NCBI GenBank assembly: GCA_023055425.1 | Contig: JALGPY010000008.1 | Coordinates: 22,107,359-22,171,358 of the forward strand | Source of the DNA: Linanthus parryae | Lineage: Eukaryota; Streptophyta; Magnoliopsida; Ericales; Polemoniaceae | Reading direction: 5' to 3' | DNA length: 64,000 nucleotides | The notes under the pieces: model-generated | Told to the model about the DNA's origin: nothing | The model's database searches: none | The model's input: the letters and a program-made list of their open reading frames with translations, nothing else | Shown: one piece after another, positions 32,322-43,864 of the stretch | Layout of the letters: each line of letters begins with the position of its first letter | Position numbering within the stretch: the first letter of the stretch is position 1 | Translations under genes and position numbers: made by a program

Positions 32322-34486
32322 ATGGTGCAGCGTTTGCACGTTGGACTGCTAGTAGTAACTCTACTAGTTTCCATAACCCTTCCAATGACACAGGCCGATG
32401 TGAAGAGCAGTAAAAATGGTGAAAAATCTGCAGTATTTTTATCGCCAAAGATTGAACTTGGAGCTGGATCAGTGGCGGACAAATATTTCTACGACATTGA
32501 TTTCCCTCGAGGTCATATTGCCATCAAGGACATCACCACTGAACTAGTCGACGACTCAGGAAAACCTGTCCCTCTTTACGAAACGTATCTCCATCACTGG
32601 GTAGTAGTAGGGTACCACCAACGGAAAGCAGGCTTTGGAGAGCCCGATTCCATGATGCTGGTGCACAACTCCGCAGGTGGGTGCCCGTTTAGTCTCGGAC
32701 GATACTTTGGACTTGGATCAGAAACAAGGAAAACAATAACACGCGTGCCTGATCCTTACGGTATTGAAGTTGGTAACCCTGCGGAAATCCCTCCAGGGTA
32801 CGAAGAGAAGTGGCTGTTGAACGTCCACGCTATCGACACGCGTGGTGTTGAAGATAGGTTAGGCTGTGTAGAGTGCAGGTGTGACCTCTATAATGTCACA
32901 GAGAAAGAGGATGGTGGACCGTTGGATCGAGGTTACATCGGCGGCATGGAATGTTGCTACGATGGAGTGCAATGCCGAGTGAGACAAGGTGTTACGAGTG
33001 TTAAGAGGAACCTTTACTTTAGGTATACGATTCATTGGGTGGAATTTGACGCCGCTGCTGTTGTACCAGCTAAGATTTATCTTTTTGATATCACTGAGAA
33101 GTCCGATGGAGAGAAGCATAAATGCCCGGTGAGTGTGATTAGTTTCTATTGCCCAAACAGATTTACTGTGAAAGTGGGGATTGCAATCACACTTTCTTTA
33201 TATATGTATATAAATTGCTCTGGCGCCTGCAGGTTGAGTATCAAGTTGAGTCTTGCTCTGCCGCGGCTGGTGAGCGAACTGACAACAGCACATACGACAC
33301 CAAGAGAGTATCCTTCACGCTACCTAAAGGTGGCGTTGTCGTCTATGGCGTAGCTCACCAGCATATAGGAGCCGCTGGTGCAACTCTTCACGGGGAGGTA
33401 AAGATAACATAAAAAATAATCTCAAGCATATGATCATCTCTGATTGGCTCTATAAAAAATGTCCGAATTTTAAGGTGTTCCTTCATAGATTTTTCTTCTT
33501 CTTATAACTTTTTTCCTATTGCTTCATACATGTTAATATGATTAGCCTAACATGATAGCATGCACCCTATTCCATAATATGCTTAGCCCTAACAGGGTAG
33601 CATGCAGCCTATTCCAGAGAATTGTAACACTCAAGGCATAATTTCTTATAGATGTTTTGTGCTTTTTCATACATTCATTAATGTCATAGTTGAAAATTAC
33701 CTAAATTTAATAGGTTAGTTTTAGTAAATACTTATTAATTGGGGTAAATTTGTTACTAAAGATTTTAATAACACAATTTGTTTTTCTTTTTTTGAATTCT
33801 CAAGGAAGAGTAAAGATTATAAGGGTTTTGTGTGTTTTTTCCCTTGCATTTCATGTCACCTCCTCTGGACTGCTGCCTATCATCACCACAAGAAAAATTG
33901 CCTTTCTTGTATGAATGTTTGTCTACAGCAGGATCGGAATTGTTTATCGTATTACTATTTTTATTCCCATATTTCTTAACGTTTTCACCTGTTTTTGGGG
34001 TTGAATCAGGATGGAAGAGTTATATGCTCCTCCAAACCGATTTACGGAAGCGGGACTAAAGCAGGAGACGAGGCAGGATATGTAGTAGGAATATCTAGCT
34101 GCTATCCTCATCCAGGCTCTGTTACAATATCGGATGGCGAGACTCTTGTCTTCACATCAGATTACAGCTGTAGCCAAAGGCATACTGGTGTTATGGGTCA
34201 GTTTTACCTTCTGATGGTGGCTGATGCTAATTCGCCTGATTTTGGTTCTTCTCTTCATCCTCCAATTGGCGTAAGCACACACTTTATTTCCCTCAAAAAG
34301 TTGTATAGAGACATTTTTATGTTGAAACTTCAATCAACTTCTTATTCTCTTGGTGATATACATTTCTGACAGAAACATGAGGAGATGGCTACCAGTCCTA
34401 GCCTTGTTCGGAACTGCGTTAGACGTATCACTTGCCAAGCCTATCGTCAAAAGAGCGACGAACGAGACGGAGTATATATAGAGTGA
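32322..34486 (+). CDS. SURNod19 (stress up-regulated Nod 19) family protein, complete
   Basis: Four exons, 32322-33128, 33233-33397, 34010-34270 and 34373-34486, joined by GT-AG introns all in phase 0, encode 448 residues. Residues 1-25 form a signal peptide (hydrophobic core VGLLVVTLLVSITL), so the protein is probably secreted. The family is annotated only by induction in stress and nodulation. Visible motifs are LHHWVVV (His91-His92), LLNVHAID (His169), a Cys-rich segment 182-218, AHQHIGAAG (His311, His313), and HTGVMGQFYLLM (Met386). Their order and the last spacing match the copper ligands of PHM/DBM-type monooxygenases; this is my inference. NVT at 191-193 and NST at 287-289 are possible glycosylation sites. 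The fourth exon is also present at 40-153, showing that the gene is duplicated. Confidence 0.93.
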
Positions 34487-35926
34487 TAGACGCGCAAATG
34501 TATTATCCTCATATATATAGTTCCCACAGTTCGATTGCATAAGAACTGTTTCTGTTGTGAGAATAATTTGGTACTCTCCCTGCTGCTGTTGTGAGAGTAA
34601 TTTGATACCCTCTCTTATGAGGGAAGGTCCATACTGTAATATCGTATCTATCAATTTGCTAAATTATGAAATGCATGTATATATATGGCTTGTTAAGTGG
34701 AGCAGTTATTGCTTATGTTTCAACCAGATCGAGTAGTGTGAGTACTTACATGCCTAAGAGTATATTTCCATCCATTATGATTCGTTGAACATAACACTCG
34801 GTAACTTTGCTCTCACGAGAATAAAATAAAGAGATAGAGTATAATATCGTATGTCTGACACGCTCCAACCGCAAAAGAACTTTTGTCTGTACAACTAATA
34901 CCTAGCAATGTTGTCAACAGATGTTAATGCAGGGAGTGTGTTTAAGTGTGGATAAGTATAAAGACAGGGGTTAGTTTGTAAAATAAAGGGTTTGGTTTGT
35001 TAGAAGGTTTTTAGGTAGAGTTAGCTTCTATACTAGCTTGCTACCTTAACATTGTAAATCATGTTTCTGATAGTAATGTAGTTTTACATTTCTTCATCTC
35101 TGTTTCTTCGCTTTCAGCTTACTTTACTTTTTGACACTATTCACTTGGTCACTTTAACCCGGTGATTTGGTTGGCAAAACCATACACGAATTTGGTAATC
35201 TTTGCATTTTCTTGTAGAGTAAACATTACTCTACCATACTATGAAAAATCGTCAAAAAAGTTACATCGTTTTGCTATTCAAATTACGGAGTCAAAGTGAC
35301 TCAATTACGGGTAAAAAAGTCAAGCAAAGTTGAAAGAGAAGAAACGGAGGTAGTACTAAATAGGTACTCGTATAGAGAGCCAGATATCCTACATATTTAC
35401 TTCATTTATTGGAGGTACACGTTATTAGTTAGGCTGAAAGCTATTTTGTCTTCTATACATATACTTTCAAAATAGCTTCTTTCATTTTCCTCGTTCCATG
35501 TCCACTTCAAAATCCAGATAAACAAGATCAGTCAAAATAATGCTATAAGGTGTTTGAGCTCTACATTTGAACTCACCCACAGACAAAATGTTGACCATCA
35601 TATAATGGCTTCCCTTCAACACTAAACAAGAGGCGCCCTCATTATCTTTTAGAACATTAAGTAAATAAGTTCTGCACTTGTAAGTTGGATTATTGTTTTA
35701 ACGACTATTGAACCTAACAATAATAAATGAAATTAAGGAATAAGAGAAAACTCAAGTGAAAAAGAGAAGGCTTACTTCCATTCCATGGCAGTTAAGCATA
35801 CCGTGTTTTGAGTGAAGATCAGCGAGGGTTACGTAATTCCTCTTTGCAAGTAAAGAACCAGACCCGTCTCTAAACTCAAATCCGAAGAAAGCAATTTTCC
35901 ACAACCAAAAAAAAAACTTGACAAAG
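34487..35926. other. Non-coding DNA downstream of SURNod19 copy B
   Basis: This includes the 3' UTR, with AATAAA near 34823-34830. It is homologous to 154-1604. Short minus-strand open frames near 35752-35930 are conserved with copy A (1468-1653), but no family is recognised. Confidence 0.5.
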
Positions 35927-35931
35927 TTAGG

Positions 35932-36504
35932 TGTGCACAAGAGATTCCGGCGGGGAGACCTCCGTGTACACCGTATGTAGAAGATCAGTGATGGCACAGG
36001 AAGAGTTGGGTTGTGTGTAGGGAGAGAGTAAGGCAGTAGTAATGTCTGAGAGAGAGACAGAGGTTTGGCAGAGCTTCCGCGTATGGCTAGTGTGTTCTCC
36101 TTTGTATGGAAATGTTAACGTCCTATATATAGCAGGGAACGTGACCGTTGTAGTGTGGTTAATGCGCCCATTAATGGCGGCTCACGTTATGCGCGAATAC
36201 CGGAACCGTTACGAGGTTGACCGGGTTTGACCGGATTGACCGGGTTTATGGAGCTCGTGCCGTAAATCTCTCAAAGCAGTTACTAAAGGTCGCGTGCGGG
36301 CTTGGCTCGCACGCGACAGGGCTTACTGTAGCCTCCAAACCACTAAGTCCGTACAAGTCCCGTGCAGTGGTATGCGAGGGCTCTGTCTCGCAGCCCCCAC
36401 ATGGATTAGCTCGGCTGGTGATCCAGTGTGTGTGGAGCACAATATGGTGTGCTGGATGGTTGCCACGTGGCCAAGATCTGTCAGCTCAGAAAGCACTATC
36501 TACA
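35932..36504 (-). repeat. 3' LTR of the Tat Gypsy element
   Basis: 573 bp with TG...CA ends in element orientation (TGTAGATAG...GTGCACA). It lacks a 54-bp segment found in the other LTR (at about 50497-50550). On the minus strand CTATATATAGG near 36122-36132 is the likely promoter TATA. Confidence 0.95.
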
Positions 36505-36519
36505 TTAGGCCCCTTTCTG
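36505..36519 (-). promoter_or_regulatory. Polypurine tract
   Basis: Read on the minus strand, GCAGAAAGGGGCCTAA lies immediately before the 3' LTR. It is purine rich, as expected for the plus-strand primer, although the last CCTAA is not perfect. Confidence 0.65.
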
Positions 36520-37233
36520 CGCGTGAAGACTCATAGCTGTATAGACTTCCATGCGCGGAAACCAACATACGCGTCGCCGCCACGCACCAATTCAAATACG
36601 GGTAAGTTCAGCCCCCGTGCGTGCCATTATGACCTAAAACCCCTAGAGTCGTGCCGTCTGGCCTTTAGGGTTTTAGGCGTGACGTCAGCTTGTCCTGTGA
36701 TTGCGCGATTCGACGGTGACGGTTGCGATTCGACTACTGAAAGGACGCAACCCTTCATTGTTTTTGGATAAATACTTTGTACTCTCCATTGTCGCAAAGC
36801 ATCACTTCTTTCTCTTAAAGTGAATGATACCCGGAAGTCTTCGAGAGCAGATTCAGATAATCAATCACCAGTTCAGAACTGCAAATCGTCTTCTTCAACT
36901 GTGTGTATCCAAGCAGGCTTTGCGAAAACAAGGTTGGCCTTGTTCAATTTCGATTTAAAATACCAGTGTATGCTTTGAACTGTGTTGGATCTGCAAACCC
37001 ATATTATCTGTCGAAACTTGTGAAGAAGCTTTGATCTTTGAACCCACTTTTGCCTTAATCCTTCAATAATAAGGACTTCGGATGTGGGGTTTTGAAATCA
37101 CTGATAATGCGACCCTCTAATTTCTGAAATTGATACCAGAAACTATTCATCTTTCTTTCCATAGATTGAATCTCGAAATTCAAACTGAAGTGTGGCATAT
37201 TTCTCCCCCCTTTTTTCTTGCTCTTCCGCAGGA

Positions 37234-40200
37234 ATGGCCAAGACAAAAGGAACCAAATCCACCAAGGAGGACGAAGAGATACCTGATCTTCCGCAAGCTT
37301 TGTGGCGAAAAGCCCCCTATCTGGGTGGAAAAGATTTCTACCATGCGAGGGTTAAGGCGAAGAAATTGCCATCTTCTGTTCCCAATGAGGGATTGCTAAC
37401 ACTGACTCCCCCAGTTAACTCAGCCTTGCTCGAGTTGATTGGCTCCGAGGACGTGGTTCGATTGGGAATCGAGAATGGGTACTTCCCCTATGCTGCGATT
37501 TCCACCCAAGCTTTTGTCCAGAAATTGGAATACATGGATGAGTGGATTGACCACGTGTTGACCGATCATGCTGTGACTCTTAATGAGGCCGGAATATACT
37601 TCGCTGTTCGTGCTATGTAGGGTGCTGCCGTGAAGCTGGACCAGTCCATGCTTCTAAACCTTCTTTCCCGTTACTCGCCTGCGACTCACACATTCCACTT
37701 TGCTAAGTTCGAGGCTGCCCCCACACTCGAGGACGTGCATATGCTGTACGATCTTTCTCCCATGGGTGAAGTGGACCCCTTGAGTCCTTTGAGGACAGCT
37801 GCGGAGATCGCTTTGTACACGCAGATGGAGGAATGCCTATCAGAGGTGAAGAAAATCTCCACCCGGTGGACTACTACCAAAGCCCTTCCGAACTGGCAGT
37901 TGGTTGATACGTCTGCGAAGAATACCTGGAACAAATGGTTGCAGTACTTCTTTCGTGACTACGCGAACATCAGTATCACCAAGAAGCTTCTGAGTGAGGA
38001 CCCGGAGGCCAAGAATTATGTGGAGGGTAAAGGCTATCACTTGACCCTTTGTGCTTTCCTCTGTGCATGGCTGTCGAGGTACTTAATAGATGGTCACCCG
38101 CATGATGGGGTCTTCTATCACGTTCTGCCGCTTGCTGTGAAGCTCGCCCTTGGCCAGAGAGTCGCACTCGGACCCTTGGTCTTGGGCACGCTGTAATATA
38201 GACTGGATCAGCTAGTTGTGGCTATGAAAGAGTCGCGTGGCCGCCTCGATATACTGACTTTTGTCAACATTTCCTTCTTGACAATATGGGTCTTTGAGCG
38301 ATGGCCGTCCTATGCCCCGACTGCTCTTAAACCCAACAAGTGGTGTCCCCCAGGCGAGATGGAGGAGCGTAACAGTGGCAGAGCTGCGAGATGGTTCGGA
38401 GCGAACAATACCAAGTGCGTTTGGAGCCTGATATGCGACAAGCGGCAAGAGTTCACTGCCACGCCCTATGCCATGTGCATTGAGAACGTGCGATGGTTTC
38501 TAAAGCTGTACCCTTCTAAGGGTGTCGTCTTCTCAGAAGAGCTCCTCTTCGAAGGGGGATCGCATTTTCATGAGCGCTATTGCGAATTCTTTTGCTGGTG
38601 CCTGCGAGGTTCCCTTCCTGCTCTTGCAGAGCATATTCGTGAGCTCGCGCCTAGGTATGAGAGGATTACCGTGGATGTTGAACCCACTCGAGTTTCTCCA
38701 CAGTTCGGCTTTGATGCAATGGCACCATCAATCTGGCCCCAGTCCATTATCAGAGGTTGCTACAAGCGCTTGCTAACAAAGGAGTGCAGGACAGTCTTCA
38801 TGAACAATCTTCCCTTTGAGCAGCCTGCGGGTAACCGCGAGGGCGGTTGTTCCCAGAACTGGCTCGCATACTGGATCGCCCAGCAAACGAGGATTGAGAC
38901 ACAGTCGGCCGCCCAGCCGAGTAAAGCTCCCTTGATCAAGAGAAACTCTTTTCCGTTTCGCCCCAATTGCAGTCTGAGCGAGTCTGAATATGGTTGCTAC
39001 TCATTGTTGGATCATGAGAACCATTTGTGCCCTGACGTCATTCTGAAGGAAAAGATCGCCGCAGTTAAGAAAGGCGACTCGCATGTCATCAGATATAGCG
39101 AGACATTTGCTAAGGTAAGCAACTTTTCCCGCGTGCGTTGAGCTTCCTGATTTCCACATGTTGATGCCTTTATTCTTATACTGTTTGCTGTAGTGTCATG
39201 TGCGGAGATTCGCATCTGGTGATCGTTCCAAGTCGTTGGTTAACACCATTGTTGCCACCAAGAGACAAGGACAGTCGTTCCTGCTAGCATCGAGGATGGA
39301 TCCCGAGGTCGAAACCAAGATTCGTGCAGTCATGAATGCTTTTGCTGACTCGCTGATAGACAATGCTCCGGCCTCGTCTCCACCCAGAGATGATCCGTCC
39401 CCTCCAGCGACTGCGGCGCCGAGAGCGAAGAGACCCAGGCAGAAGGGAATTACAATATCTTCCCCTAGGAGCGCTCCAACTTCTCCTCCAGCGTAGTCCC
39501 TTTCTGCCAGGGACAAAGGCAAAGGTCGCATGCCCAGCAAAGTGCGGAAGGAGCTCGCAGTTGAGACCTTCGTTCCATTCAACCAGGAGGAAGAAGAGGA
39601 GAGGCAGGAGCCCAGAAATATGATGAAGAAGAAGAAGAAGAAGAAAGAACAAATGTGATACATGAGGAAGAATCAGGAGGTACCTCCATCGCTTTTCCCT
39701 TCTCATTATCGTAATTCTTTTGCAACTCTTTCTTAAACCAAACGTTTCTTCGCAGATGATGATGAAGATGAGACCATCGGTGGCCTTTGGCCAAGAGACA
39801 AAAGAGAGATGCCCATTCTGGCATTCCAGACGATCCCATAAGCGAGGACGTTCTTGCCGAGTCCAGGAAGACGGCCGCGGAAGCTGCCGGAAGAAGGAGG
39901 CAGCGCGAAGAGGAGGAGCTCGAGCGTGTGAGACAGCGGAGCCTCGAAGAGCAACATGTTGACGACTTAGTGCGTCCAGCTGACGAGGAAGATGTGCTTC
40001 CCGAAGAGGTGGCTCCTCAGGCGGAGGAGGAGAATGCGGCTCCAGAAGAGGATGCAGCAGCTCTGGAGCAAGCCCAGGCAGATTTTGAAGAAATCGCAGG
40101 CGGCGATAAAGGTGAGATCTTCAATCTCGCAGTAACTTATAGAGATGTTATTGTGGGTGCGTTAAAGCATGGTGTGTCAAAGGCTGACATTCGCCGTTGG

Positions 40201-41538
40201 CTAGTAGACAAGTGCGGAGAACCTTCAGGTAATCATTTGAGCGATATGCATGTACTAGACCTTAGCAACTTGAAACAGAAACATGACTGGTTTCTTCGCG
40301 TCCCAGGTCACGCTCATTTTAAGGACCTGCTTAATGAGGACACACTAATAGGGCATGGTTCCACGTCTTTAGTGTATGACGAAGATGCTTCAATCCCACC
40401 TTCGCGTGGAGGTGCTTGCTCTTAGCTTTAGCAACGATAGTAAAATAACGTACAATACGAGTTACCTCATACTATCGCATTTTATATCGCAGGCAATGCT
40501 GAGGAACCTGTGCTGGAGCAAAGAAGTCAGCCTTCTGCGTCCTATGTTCCGATTCCGAGTTCCCATACTGAGAAGCCCGTCGCAGCTGCCATGTATACAG
40601 GAGAGCCTCTTGAGGACATCATCGAACTTTCTGATGATGCTGAAGCTGACGCTGTGCTAATGGAGGAAGATGCCCATACTGGCACTGAGGAAGTAAGAAC
40701 AAGTGTTGTTGATGCTTCCGCATCTGAGAGTGTCCTTCGCCAAGCATCTTCGGCTGTCACTTCGCCTCCGGCGATGACTGAGTCGTCGGCACCTCTTCCT
40801 GCGTGGAGCTTTTGGGGCTCGCAGGTTGGGAATGCAGTCGCAGCTGGTGCGGCTTATATTCTTCCTCCTAACTATGAGGGGTTAGAGCTCGCAGCTGACA
40901 AGAGAGCTATGGAGCGAGGACAGTCTTCGACTATTCCGGCAATGCGCATCCCTTCTCTTCGTGAGAATCTTGAAGGAACTGGTAAGTAGAGATTTGCTGT
41001 TTGCATCTCGCATTGTTCATTTGCGAGTTTGATAGCATAACTTAGCTTTGACATTGCTTTAGGTTTGAAGCAAACTGATGTGGACTGGCTAGTTCGGATG
41101 CGCCTCACCTACCCCCAATCATTTGCGAGATCTCTGGAGATAGGGCCCTTCGACAGGAGGCTGTTTCTTACCGAAGCCATTTGGATTTTGGAGCAGTTGT
41201 CTGCGGCCACGCCTGCGACCATTTCTGTTCAGAGTGCCGAATTGCTTTTTGGCATGTGCCAAAATCTTCTTACCAAAGTTCAAGGCAGACTGGGTTTCAG
41301 ATTTCTTATGAAAAGAGTTACCCTGATTCGCGCAGCCGTAACTTTGAAACTCGGCCACCAGAACCTCGCAGCTGAGAAGCAGAAGGTGGAGCAGCAGAAG
41401 CAAAAGGCTGAAGAAGCTATGAAGCTCTATCATGAGATGAATGCCAAGTGCGAGCAATTGAAGCAAGAAGTGGAGCAGGTAGAGAAGCTGAGTCATCAGT
41501 TCGCGCCCCATGACTCCTTGATCAATAATTTGCTTTGA
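37234..41538 (+). pseudogene. Antisense, spliced plant-mobile-domain (PMD) gene inside the Tat element
   Basis: On the strand opposite gag-pol lies a multi-exon reading frame. An AG acceptor at 37231 sits 2 bp before the ATG, implying an intron in the 5' UTR; GATAAATA at 36767 could be the TATA box. Exon 1 (37234-39114) has 627 codons with two in-frame stops (37618-37620, 38194-38196). It resembles the aminotransferase-like plant mobile domain: SRYSPATHTFHF, TLEDVHMLYDLSPMGEVD, LCAFLCAWLSRYL, IWVFERWPSY. Consensus introns follow: 39115-39193 (phase 0), 40112-40492 (phase 1), 40982-41062 (phase 1); another about 39677-39755 is likely. Middle exons are acidic, with a stop near 39495 and frame shifts near 39640-39790. 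The last exon (41063-41538) ends in a Glu/Lys/Gln coiled coil. The two to four lesions mean this copy is decaying. PMD proteins (MAIN/MAIL) act in gene silencing and genome maintenance. Confidence 0.7.
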
Positions 41539-41574
41539 CTTCTTGAATTTGAAAAGTAGCAAGGAAATAGTTGG

Positions 41575-41630
41575 AACATTAATGTAATGCTGAAACATTA
41601 ATGTAATGCTGAAACATTAATGTAATGTTG
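41575..41630. repeat. Three 19-bp tandem repeats
   Basis: AACATTAATGTAATGCTGA repeated three times, just after the stop codon of the PMD gene; it may lie in its 3' UTR. Confidence 0.9.
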
Positions 41631-41940
41631 CTAGGGTTTCTCCCCAACATGCCCGTTTTGCCCTTTTCCGGGATTTGATGGAATATCTCTGTGCATATCT
41701 AATTATGACATCAACAATTGATATTCTGCTTGATTTTCGCGCTAATTTCTCGTAAGATAAGCACGCCTTCCTTGGGAAGTCCATCCGAATCATGACCATC
41801 CGTCATTTATTAGGATACGCAACTGAATCGTCGTAGCCTTTAGTAGGGTAATTGATCGTTACCGCTTTTCAAGGCGTAAGTGATTGACCTTACCCTCTTT
41901 TCAAATTCTGCTGACTCATCTTAGCAACTGAACAGTCTCC

Positions 41941-41962
41941 ACAAGGTCTATATAAACCTTGT
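41941..41962 (+). promoter_or_regulatory. TATA box framed by a dyad inside the Tat element
   Basis: CTATATAA is flanked by 7-bp inverted arms ACAAGGT and ACCTTGT. It lies about 45 bp before an ATG (41993) on the strand antisense to pol. It looks like a promoter, but no transcript evidence is available. Confidence 0.4.
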
Positions 41963-41992
41963 CTTTGCCATTTGGGTTCTTCATCCCAAAAA

Positions 41993-42340
41993 ATGTGCTT
42001 TGCCGTGAGTCCTTACGACTGCTGGCTTCAACGCTTGTTTTTCGTTGATTCATGGCAACTCCAAGTTGTGAATCCTGAGTTTGCGCTTTGTGCTATAGAA
42101 ATAGTTTCCAAGATCCGTTTTATGAGGCTTATTGCTCTTTATAACCATCATAGAGAAGATGGAGATGATATCTCATGTATGTTCAAAGAATTTTCTTCGT
42201 GTATTATGTTTGCAGGTCATGTTTCCGGCCGCCTCCCGGTGAGGTGCAGCGCCGTAGTGACCGTGCTACCGTCTCGTAATGAACGGCGGAATTCTCCTCC
42301 AGCATCCCTGGAGGAGGATTTCTTGCCTCTTCGTTCTTGA
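41993..42340 (+). CDS. Hypothetical small ORF (115 aa) in the Tat 3' region
   Basis: ATG at 41993 within AAAAAATGTGC, open to TGA at 42338-42340. The peptide begins MCFAVSPYDCWLQRLFF. No domain is recognised. A TATA-like box sits about 45 bp upstream. A TTTGCAGGTCATG acceptor-like site near 42215 suggests it could be part of a spliced transcript. It may also be a chance frame. Confidence 0.25.
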   Translation: MCFAVSPYDCWLQRLFFVDSWQLQVVNPEFALCAIEIVSKIRFMRLIALYNHHREDGDDISCMFKEFSSCIMFAGHVSGRLPVRCSAVVTVLPSRNERRNSPPASLEEDFLPLRS

Positions 42341-43040
42341 ACTCAGGGGGCTTGTCAATGCCCTTGTCAATCATGACAAGGAACCCATCACCAGAGGAAT
42401 GACTGCTTCCCCTGTTTTGCACGACGGCATACGCCGGAACAGGTGGTTCCTCTGGTACCTATCTTGATCAGACAGAGGCCTTTGTCAGCTCCTGGGGTCT
42501 TGGACGTACCGTCACCCAGATCTTGCTGCTAGGGACGTAGCGAATGACGAGTTGATCTCTTCGCAGAAGCATCCCACTTGCTACAGATCTTTGGCCGCAG
42601 ATCTGCGTATCACATAGCCGGTGTTAGGACCGTTGGGTTCATCCTTTATCAGTTAGGATTCCCATGGTGTGTCACTGCTGGCTTGTCAGTTACTTTTCGA
42701 ATGTATTGTAATCCATGTTGGCTGCGTAGTTAGATTTGAGCTTTTCCGCTTGTAAGCTGCTATCTAGACGGATAAATTGTAAGTCTTTTTGACTCATAAT
42801 GATAAATAGCTTTTGTATTATTTGCTGTGTCGTCGCAACAAAATACAATTTCGCATACGTGTCGGCATATTTCGCCTTGTGTAATGCTATATACATATTC
42901 CGCATTTGCTATCTGCCATATAAATTCGCAGATGTTTCATTAGATCGTTCGAGATCGTATTTGCGCAGTTGTGCCATCTTGGCAGATGGGCTTGTGATTT
43001 GCTTTCAGATGTAAGTGCGGGTATTATCTCATCAGATGTA
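42341..43040. other. Non-coding 3' region of the Tat element
   Basis: No gene is recognised. Toward 42840-43040 phrases such as TTTCGCATA, GCAGATG and GAGATCGTAT foreshadow the tandem array that follows, so it probably includes older, decayed units. Confidence 0.5.
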
Positions 43041-43660
43041 CCTTTGTAGATCACTTAAGATCATTTTGCACAATATTGCTATCGCATCTGTATAATGCTG
43101 CTATCACCGCAGATAGGCTTGGAAGATCAATTAAGATCGTTTTTCGCATAAGTTGCTATCGTAGCAGATAGGCTTTAGAAGATCAATTAAGATCGTTTTC
43201 CGCATGAGTTGCTATCATGGCAGATAGGCTTTAGAAGATCAATTAAGATCATTTTGCGTAGGCTGCTATCGTGGCAGATAGGCTTAGAAGATCAATTAAG
43301 ATCGCAGTTGGCATAGGCTGCTATCGTGGCAGATAGGCTTTAAAAGATCAATTAAGATCGCGGCTGCTATCGTGGTGGATAGGCGTAGAAGATCAATTAA
43401 GATCGCATTTGGCATAGGCTGCTATCGTGGCAGATAGGCTTTAAAAGATCAATTAAGATCGCATTTCGCATATGTTGCTATCGTAGCAGATAGGCTCAGA
43501 AGATCAATTAAGATCATATTTCGCACAGATTGCTATCGTAACAGATAAGCTTAGAAGATCAGTTAAGATCGCATTTCGCAAAGGGTGCTATCGATTAGAT
43601 AGGCTTAGAAGATCGGTTAAGATCGCAGTTGTACAGATTGCTATTGTGGCGGATAGCCCA
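43041..43660. repeat. Satellite-like tandem array (~56-bp units) in the Tat 3' region
   Basis: About 11 units of 45-60 bp, each with AGAAGATCAATTAAGATC, then a variable GCATTTCGCATA segment, then TGCTATCGTGGCAGATAGGC. The unit holds two dyads: GATCaattaaGATC and CTATCgtggcaGATAG. Units differ by point changes and small deletions (a short one near 43363). Tandem arrays in the 3' untranslated region are known for Tat/Ogre elements and can seed satellite DNA. Confidence 0.92.
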
Positions 43661-43864
43661 TTGTTAACAGTAATAACAAACTAGATAAAGCAACATAAAC
43701 AGCTAGGAATATGAAGTTCTCATTTGGGAGAACCCTTTTATTATAATGCTCTCATGTGGGAGAGATAAGATTACAATTATCTCATATGGGAGAGGAGATT
43801 GTGTAAATCATAGCCATACAAGACATGAAGCAACGTTATAATAAAACGCATGAAATGAGAGAAG

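Noticed and set aside
40112..40425. Open frame running through the proposed intron of the PMD gene
   Set aside because: The frame is open for about 105 codons, but the strong donor at 40112 and acceptor at 40491-40492 restore a phase-consistent join with the next exon. I treat it as an intron, with retention possible.
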